A stretch of 11,982 bases of DNA. Origin: Calditrichaceae bacterium. GTDB taxonomy: Bacteria; Calditrichota; Calditrichia; Calditrichales; Calditrichaceae. The DNA is taken from NCBI GenBank assembly GCA_024763405.1, contig JANTFQ010000038.1, forward strand, positions 1 through 11,982. Direction: 5' to 3'. Shown one piece after another: positions 7,781-11,982 of the stretch (the first letter of the stretch is position 1; each line of letters begins with the position of its first letter). The translations under genes and the position numbers were made by a program. The notes beneath the pieces are model-generated. The model was given only the letters and a program-made list of their open reading frames with translations, was not told the origin of the DNA and ran no database searches.

Positions 7781-7932
7781 GCCTATCTGAGTGATTAATC
7801 CTTGGCAGGTTTGTTTGCATTTTATACCCACAAAACGATATAAACCTATTTTCTTTCCTTAAATATAAAATCATTTCATTATTTCAAAAAACAGTGCGGC
7901 ATAATACCAAGGTTGTATAAAAAAAATATCCC

Positions 7933-7961
7933 TTGAATTTGATTATATTGTGTCGTAAATA
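7933..7961 (+). promoter_or_regulatory. Candidate promoter of the cytochrome operon
   Basis: TTGAAT (7933-7938), a 17-base spacer, then TAAATA (7956-7961). The -35 is a fair sigma-70 match and the -10 is poor. A start near 7968 would leave a leader of about 70 bases holding the inverted repeat at 7997-8011. TATAAA at 7982 is an alternative -10 without a matching -35. Confidence 0.28.
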
Positions 7962-7996
7962 TTTGGTGTAAAAAAACTCCCTATAAAATATTGTTT

Positions 7997-8011
7997 GAAC
8001 AACGTTTGTTC
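7997..8011. promoter_or_regulatory. Candidate operator: GAACAA-CGT-TTGTTC
   Basis: Perfect 6-base inverted repeat with a 3-base centre, 25 bp upstream of the cytochrome ATG. A further half-site, TTGTT at 7991-7995, precedes it, so the series reads TTGTT, AACAA, TTGTT. The position suits a repressor site or leader hairpin. I cannot name a regulator. Confidence 0.35.
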
Positions 8012-8023
8012 CCTTACTTTGCA

Positions 8024-8030
8024 GAAAGGA
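8024..8030 (+). promoter_or_regulatory. Ribosome-binding site that sets the octahaem cytochrome start
   Basis: AGAAAGGA lies six T residues before the ATG at 8037. It places the start there rather than at the in-frame TTG at 7995, which would put 14 unrelated residues in front of a normal signal peptide. Confidence 0.7.
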
Positions 8031-8036
8031 TTTTTT

Positions 8037-9365
8037 ATGCGTCGTTTTATTATGTTATTCGTCTTCCTTTTTATGGTCGTATTTAGTTATGCCGCCAATC
8101 AGGTTGATTCGAAAGTGGCCGGTAAATGTATGACCTGCCATAAGGAAAAATCGCCTGGTATTTACAAGCAGTGGTTTGGCTCGGCTCATGCCGAACACGA
8201 TGTCACCTGTATCAACTGCCACGCCGCCAACAAGGGCGATAAGGATGCCTTTATGCACGAAGGCGCTTTGATTGCCACCATGGTAACGCCAAAAGACTGC
8301 GGAAGCTGCCACGAAAAAGAGGCTAAAGAAGTGCAGTCTTCTTATCACGCGACGGCCGGAAAAATTCTGGATTCCAAAGATGCCTATCTGGCGCATGTGG
8401 CCGGCGGCGAACCTGTCGCGATAGCCGGCTGTGAACAGTGCCATGGAGGCGTTGTAAAAATCGACCCAAAATCACCAAATAAATTATCGAAAAAAAGCTG
8501 GCCTAATTCCGGTGTCGGCCGTATCAATGTGGATGGTTCTCTCGGAAATTGTAATGTATGCCATACCCGTCACGCCTTTTCCAAAGCGCAGGCCCGTCAG
8601 CCCGAAGCCTGCTCCAAATGCCATCTGGGCCCCGATCATCCTCAAAAAGAAATTTTTGCCGAATCCAAACATGGCAATGCTTATTACACCCACAAAGACG
8701 ATATGAATCTGGATGCTGACCGCTGGATTGTAGGTCAGGATTACTTTGAAGCGCCCACCTGCGCCACCTGCCACATGTCTGCTAATCTAGAAGCGCCGGT
8801 TACGCACGATGTAGGACAAAGAATCAGCTGGACCCTGCGTCCGCCGGTTTCCAAACATAAGGGAGATTGGCAGAAAAAACGCAAAAATATGCAGCAGGTT
8901 TGTGTAAACTGCCATAGCCAGACTTTTGTTGACGGCCACTATTATCAGTTTGACGCGCTGGTTGGATTGTATAATGATAAATTCGCCAAACCGGCTACCA
9001 ATATTATCAAGCTGATCAAAAAGAAAAAATTGCTCGAAAATCCTGCTGCTTTTGCCAATGAAATCGAATGGACCTACTGGGAACTCTGGCACCACGAAGG
9101 CCGCCGCGCACGCCACGGCGCTGCTATGATGGGACCTGACTATACCTGGTGGCACGGAATTTATGACGTAGCACAACACTTCTATTTTAAATTCATTCCG
9201 GAAGCCCGTGAATTAAATGATCCCGATGTGAACGCGATGATTGACAAATTACTTAAAGATGATCCGATGCATCAATGGCTCTCTATGGACACCAAAAATC
9301 TGAAGCAAAAAATTCGTTCTGGTGAAATGCAGAAAATCTATCAAAAATTATTCCAGCAAAAATAG
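8037..9365 (+). CDS. Octahaem c-type cytochrome, hydroxylamine oxidoreductase (HAO) family
   Basis: Periplasmic multihaem enzyme of the HAO family. Members oxidise hydroxylamine or hydrazine, or in the reverse sense reduce nitrite or hydroxylamine. The 442-residue protein starts with a signal peptide (MRRFIMLFVFLFMVVFSYA, 1-19). It has exactly eight CxxCH motifs, at Cys31, 58, 88, 132, 172, 192, 242 and 289. The stretch CNVCHTRHAFSKAQARQPEAC, followed by KCHLGPDHPQ and SKHGNAYY, and the motif THDVGQRISW (256-265) are typical of HAO relatives. In HAO the fourth haem is the active site; here that is CEQCH at 132. The C-terminal WHHEGRRARHG and PDYTWWHGIYD (347-377) cover the region where oxidative HAO carries the Tyr that cross-links to haem 4. 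Tyr369 is a candidate but I cannot align it with certainty. There is no C-terminal membrane helix. The NapC/NirT-type gene begins 9 bp downstream, which favours a reductive, quinol-fed role as in Campylobacterota HaoA. Octahaem tetrathionate reductase is less likely because no CxxCK is present. Confidence 0.83.
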   Translation: MRRFIMLFVFLFMVVFSYAANQVDSKVAGKCMTCHKEKSPGIYKQWFGSAHAEHDVTCINCHAANKGDKDAFMHEGALIATMVTPKDCGSCHEKEAKEVQSSYHATAGKILDSKDAYLAHVAGGEPVAIAGCEQCHGGVVKIDPKSPNKLSKKSWPNSGVGRINVDGSLGNCNVCHTRHAFSKAQARQPEACSKCHLGPDHPQKEIFAESKHGNAYYTHKDDMNLDADRWIVGQDYFEAPTCATCHMSANLEAPVTHDVGQRISWTLRPPVSKHKGDWQKKRKNMQQVCVNCHSQTFVDGHYYQFDALVGLYNDKFAKPATNIIKLIKKKKLLENPAAFANEIEWTYWELWHHEGRRARHGAAMMGPDYTWWHGIYDVAQHFYFKFIPEARELNDPDVNAMIDKLLKDDPMHQWLSMDTKNLKQKIRSGEMQKIYQKLFQQK

Positions 9366-9374
9366 AGTGTGAAT

Positions 9375-10874
9375 ATGCTGAAAGATTATTTCAATTTCAT
9401 AAATAAAGTTTCCATAAATCGTTTGGGGAAATGGGGCGTCGTCCTGACGACGTCCTCTTTTCTGGTATTTGTAATTATGGAACTGGCGCGGATGGTTGGC
9501 ATTTTGACTAATGCCTATATTGGTTTGATTACCTACCTGCTCTTTCCCACCCTGTTCGTTATCGGGTTAGTTATGATTCCCATTTCCTGGAATCAGCAGA
9601 AAAAGAGCAGTGGTAAAACAACCCGGGAATTGTTGGACGAACAATTCAACAAAGATGAAACTGCCGCCAGTTTTTTCGGATCCAAAGTGGTGCTTTCCAT
9701 TATCACACTGACGTTAATCAATGTTTTGTTTTTATTAATCGCCAGTACACAAATGCTGGGGTTTATGGATCAGCCGGTCTTCTGCGGTACCGCCTGCCAC
9801 AGCACCATGCATCCGGAATGGATTTCGTACCAGCAATCGCCGCATGCACGGGTACACTGTGTGGAATGCCACGTGGGTGAAGGTGCAGGCGCTTTGATTG
9901 CCAGTAAATTAAACGGCGCCTATCAGATGCTTTCCATCACCTTTAATTTATACGAGAAACCGATTCCAACGCCTGTTCACCAGCTGCGTCCTGCACGGGA
10001 AACCTGCGAAAAATGTCATTGGCCGGAAAAGTTTTACGGCAGCCGCATTAAATCCTATACCCGTTACCAGATGGATGAACAATCCACGCCGAAATATACG
10101 ACGTTAAGTTTAAAAATTGATGCCGGCAAGGGAAAGGAAAAAGCGGGCATTCACTGGCATATTGCCAAAGAGAATGAAATCCGTTACGCCTCGGTGGATG
10201 ACAAACGCCTGGAAATGATTTGGGTGGAAGCGCTTCAGCCGGATGGTTCCGTAACCCGTTTTCACAACCGTAAGCTTTTGGATTCTGAGCGGCAGAAAAA
10301 TCCGGATAAACGTATTATGGATTGTGTGGACTGCCACAACCGGGCCACGCATATCTATGAAGATCCCTCAATGGCCATTGACGACCGCATGCAAAAAGGT
10401 TTGATCGACCGTTCTCTGCCCTTTATTAAAAAAGAGGGGCTGACCGCCATTTCGGGTTCCTATAAAACCAAAGAAGAAGGATTAACGGGTGTGCGTAAAC
10501 AGGTAGAAGGATTTTACCGGCGCAATTATCCAAAGCTTGCCGGCACAGAAATGGACAAAATTGACCAGGCAATTGAAACGTTTCAGTCCATTTACAACCG
10601 CAATATCCATCCCGGAATGAATATTGAATGGGGCAGTTATCCCAATTTTCTGGGGCACCGTCAAAACAGCGGCTGCTTTCGCTGCCATAATGAAAACATG
10701 ATCGATGAAGACGGGAAAGCCATTTCCCATGATTGTACGACCTGCCACTCCATTCTGGCGCAGGAAGAGGGTCAACCCTTCAAGTACTTGCAACAAGCGG
10801 ATAAAAAAGATAAAACTTACCAGATGCACCGTTTCCTGCAAAGAGAATTTTTAGATTCTTATACAGAGCATTAA
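9375..10874 (+). CDS. Membrane-bound NapC/NirT-family multihaem cytochrome, probable quinol dehydrogenase
   Basis: Inner-membrane cytochrome that likely oxidises menaquinol and passes electrons to the periplasmic octahaem partner. The 499-residue protein has three hydrophobic helices (about 20-38, 48-70, 104-125) and then a periplasmic domain. Haem motifs: CGTACH (137, a CxxxCH form), CVECH (162), CEKCH (211), CVDCH (317), CFRCH (434) and CTTCH (454), six in all. The part from FCGTACHSTMHPEW through SPHARVHCVECHVGEGA is NapC/NirT-like, and LRPARETCEKCHWPEKFYG is typical of the long form of the family. Plain NapC/NrfH proteins are about 200 residues with one helix and four haems, so this one is extended at both ends; its layout recalls Geobacter ImcH. 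I prefer the ATG at 9375; a GTG at 9369 would add two residues. Neither has a strong ribosome-binding site, and translational coupling to the upstream gene (9-bp gap) is likely. A strong terminator follows. Confidence 0.85.
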   Translation: MLKDYFNFINKVSINRLGKWGVVLTTSSFLVFVIMELARMVGILTNAYIGLITYLLFPTLFVIGLVMIPISWNQQKKSSGKTTRELLDEQFNKDETAASFFGSKVVLSIITLTLINVLFLLIASTQMLGFMDQPVFCGTACHSTMHPEWISYQQSPHARVHCVECHVGEGAGALIASKLNGAYQMLSITFNLYEKPIPTPVHQLRPARETCEKCHWPEKFYGSRIKSYTRYQMDEQSTPKYTTLSLKIDAGKGKEKAGIHWHIAKENEIRYASVDDKRLEMIWVEALQPDGSVTRFHNRKLLDSERQKNPDKRIMDCVDCHNRATHIYEDPSMAIDDRMQKGLIDRSLPFIKKEGLTAISGSYKTKEEGLTGVRKQVEGFYRRNYPKLAGTEMDKIDQAIETFQSIYNRNIHPGMNIEWGSYPNFLGHRQNSGCFRCHNENMIDEDGKAISHDCTTCHSILAQEEGQPFKYLQQADKKDKTYQMHRFLQREFLDSYTEH

Positions 10875-10909
10875 AAAAAAGGCGTTCACCAGGTGGACGC
10901 CTTTTTTTT
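10873..10909. terminator. Strong bidirectional intrinsic terminator
   Basis: An A8 run (10873-10880), a stem GGCGTTCA (10881-10888) with TGGACGCC (10894-10901) containing one G.T pair, a 5-base loop, and a T8 run (10902-10909). It directly follows the NapC/NirT-type stop codon. With a T run on either strand, it can also stop transcription from the convergent serA-like gene, whose stop codon is about 70 bp away. Confidence 0.9.
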
Positions 10910-10913
10910 CGGT

Positions 10914-10932
10914 CTGGTTTCAGATTAACCAG
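10914..10932. other. Small hairpin between convergent genes
   Basis: CTGGTT (10914-10919) pairs with AACCAG (10927-10932) across a 7-base loop. It lies just beyond the terminator as seen from the cytochrome operon and may add to the structure at the 3' end of the serA transcript. Confidence 0.3.
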
Positions 10933-10942
10933 GGAGTGTATA

Positions 10943-10957
10943 CTTCGACAGGCTCAG
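10943..10957. repeat. Single copy of the widespread intergenic motif CTTCGACAGGCTCAG
   Basis: CTTCGACAGGCTCAG is a 15-base core that I recall from short palindromic intergenic repeats in many bacterial genomes, FCB members included. Normally its complement lies nearby to form a hairpin. I find no second arm here, so this is a solitary half. It lies between the terminator and the serA stop codon. Confidence 0.4.
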
Positions 10958-10978
10958 CATACGTTTCCTGCGATTCTT

Positions 10979-11902
10979 TTACTTATTTACCTGAAACGTA
11001 GTATCGCCTTTCTCCAAAAAATTTACAATCTGTGTGGCCGCAGCAATTCCGGCATTAATATTTGCTTCCGCGGTCTGAGCGCCCATTTTTTTAGGCGTAA
11101 AGAAAAAACGGCCTTCGTGTTTTTCAGCTATCTCTTCTTTGCAGTCCGGCGCAATGTCCGAGATGTAGGTAAAGTCTTCCCGCTCGGCCATCAGTTTTAA
11201 CAGGTCCTCTTCATCTATTACTTCCTTGCGGGCCGTATTCACCAAAACAGCATTTTTCGGCATCTTAGAGAGCAACTCAAAATTGATGGATTTTTTCGTT
11301 TTGTCGTTGGCCGGGATATGCAGTGAAATATACTGGCAGGTTTCATAAAGCGCTTCGGCGGAATTCACAACCGTCACACTATCTTTTTCAATTGCTTCTT
11401 TCGGAATGAATGGATCGAAGGCAAAGATTTCCATTCCAAATCCCCGGGCAATATCCCCAACCAGTTTACCCACATGGCCGTATGCGTGAATTCCCAGTTT
11501 CTTCCCGCGTAGTTCTGTTCCGGCTTTTCCGTTATACTGATTGCGGGCCATAAAGACCATCATTCCCAGAGCCAATTCGGCTACCGCATTGGAATTCTGT
11601 CCCGGCGTATTCATCGCCACAACACCATTGGCGCTGGCAGCAGCTAAATCAATATTATCATACCCGGCGCCGGCACGGACAATTACTTTTAATTGTTTGG
11701 CCGCATTCAGCACTTCTTTGGTTGCTTTGTCACTGCGGATAATCATCGCATCCACATCAGCAACAGCAGCAAGCAGTTCAGATGCATCGCTATATTTTTC
11801 CAGCAAAGTCAGTTCATATCCGGCTTTATCAAAAACATTTTTTATCTGTTCCACCGCTGCCGGGGCAAACGGTTTTTCTGTGGCGACAAGAACTTTTGGC
11901 AT
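10979..11902 (-). CDS. serA: D-3-phosphoglycerate dehydrogenase, short form
   Basis: Cytoplasmic NAD-dependent dehydrogenase that oxidises 3-phosphoglycerate to 3-phosphohydroxypyruvate, the first step of serine synthesis. The 307 residues match the short form of the D-2-hydroxyacid dehydrogenase family without an ACT domain, so allosteric serine inhibition through ACT is not expected. Substrate-domain motifs include RAGAGYDNID (76-85) and NTPGQNSNAVAELAL (98-112). The nucleotide loop is GIHAYGHVG (137-145), in which the first Gly of GxGxxG is Ala. Catalytic Arg225 is in VNTARKEVID. The usual catalytic His motif TPHxG is replaced by TPKKMGAQT (269-277), so Lys272 takes the His position. This Ala and Lys pattern is what I recall of Bacteroidetes SerA. 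The ATG has AGGAG six bases upstream (11909-11913). Another 2-hydroxyacid dehydrogenase role (for example hydroxypyruvate or glyoxylate) is possible. It converges on the cytochrome operon and shares its terminator. Confidence 0.82.
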   Translation of the reverse strand: MPKVLVATEKPFAPAAVEQIKNVFDKAGYELTLLEKYSDASELLAAVADVDAMIIRSDKATKEVLNAAKQLKVIVRAGAGYDNIDLAAASANGVVAMNTPGQNSNAVAELALGMMVFMARNQYNGKAGTELRGKKLGIHAYGHVGKLVGDIARGFGMEIFAFDPFIPKEAIEKDSVTVVNSAEALYETCQYISLHIPANDKTKKSINFELLSKMPKNAVLVNTARKEVIDEEDLLKLMAEREDFTYISDIAPDCKEEIAEKHEGRFFFTPKKMGAQTAEANINAGIAAATQIVNFLEKGDTTFQVNK

Positions 11903-11942
11903 ATTGTGCTCCTATTTAAAAGGTTTCCATTGATACTTGGAA

Positions 11943-11969
11943 ATTATAAATCATTTCATATAAAAACAA
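11943..11969 (-). promoter_or_regulatory. Candidate promoter of the serA-like gene
   Basis: On the minus strand there is a perfect -10 box TATAAT (11943-11948). A weak -35-like TTGTTT (11964-11969) lies 15 bases upstream, shorter than the ideal 17. Transcription would start near 11936, giving a leader of about 35 bases that ends in the AGGAG ribosome-binding site. Confidence 0.4.
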
Positions 11970-11982
11970 TCACTTTCCCAAA

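Larger units (their letters stand above)
7540..8036. other. Divergent intergenic regulatory region, no gene seen
   Basis: A 497-bp region between the minus-strand secreted-protein gene and the plus-strand cytochrome operon. It is AT-rich except for a GC-rich patch at about 7726-7785. It contains a candidate promoter for each direction, a GC-rich hairpin, an 11-bp palindrome (7726-7736), the palindrome GATTAATC (7793-7800), and inverted repeats near both ends (listed separately). No open frame here has a ribosome-binding site and a credible protein. Confidence 0.6.

Noticed and set aside
7995..8036. Longer octahaem cytochrome starting at a TTG
   Set aside because: The added 14 residues would precede a normal signal peptide, and the ATG at 8037 has a good ribosome-binding site. 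The stretch also overlaps the inverted repeat.

Overview
The window looks like a chromosome segment from an FCB-superphylum bacterium, most likely Calditrichota or a relative such as KSB1 or Ignavibacteria. The clues are: a giant secreted protein ending in a YQNYPNPFNP-type type IX secretion (T9SS) sorting domain; a fused alpha-beta E1 of the branched-chain 2-oxoacid dehydrogenase type; a short Bacteroidetes-style SerA whose catalytic His position holds Lys; and a pair of multihaem cytochromes. The lineage is inferred from protein style alone.

Layout. Positions 26-3690 (minus strand) hold a probable operon: a 65-residue Cys-containing protein of unknown function, a fused E1 alpha/beta subunit, and an E2 acyltransferase with one lipoyl domain. 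E1 and E2 are separated by 127 bp carrying a long imperfect hairpin. The E2 linker contains a 7-bp tandem repeat read as a 7-residue peptide repeat. Positions 4132-7539 (minus) encode one 1135-residue secreted T9SS cargo protein. A 497-bp divergent intergenic region (7540-8036) with candidate promoters and several inverted repeats separates it from the plus-strand genes.

Positions 8037-10874 (plus) hold a two-gene respiratory module: a secreted octahaem cytochrome of the hydroxylamine oxidoreductase (HAO) family, followed 9 bp later by a membrane NapC/NirT-family cytochrome with three N-terminal helices and six haem motifs. The module ends in a strong bidirectional terminator shared with the convergent serA-like gene (10979-11902, minus).

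How the genes work together. The NapC/NirT protein probably oxidises menaquinol and passes electrons to the HAO-like protein, which would reduce a nitrogen oxide (nitrite, hydroxylamine) or a related substrate in the periplasm. This resembles the HaoC-HaoA module of Campylobacterota, but with a larger membrane partner. The E1/E2 genes would make acyl-CoA from branched-chain or other 2-oxoacids; E3 is not in the window. SerA would start serine synthesis. No tRNA, rRNA, CRISPR array, insertion sequence or phage gene was seen. The most unusual items are the HAO/NapC-like module, the heptamer repeat in E2, the unknown Cys protein, and the structured GC-rich patch in the divergent intergenic region.
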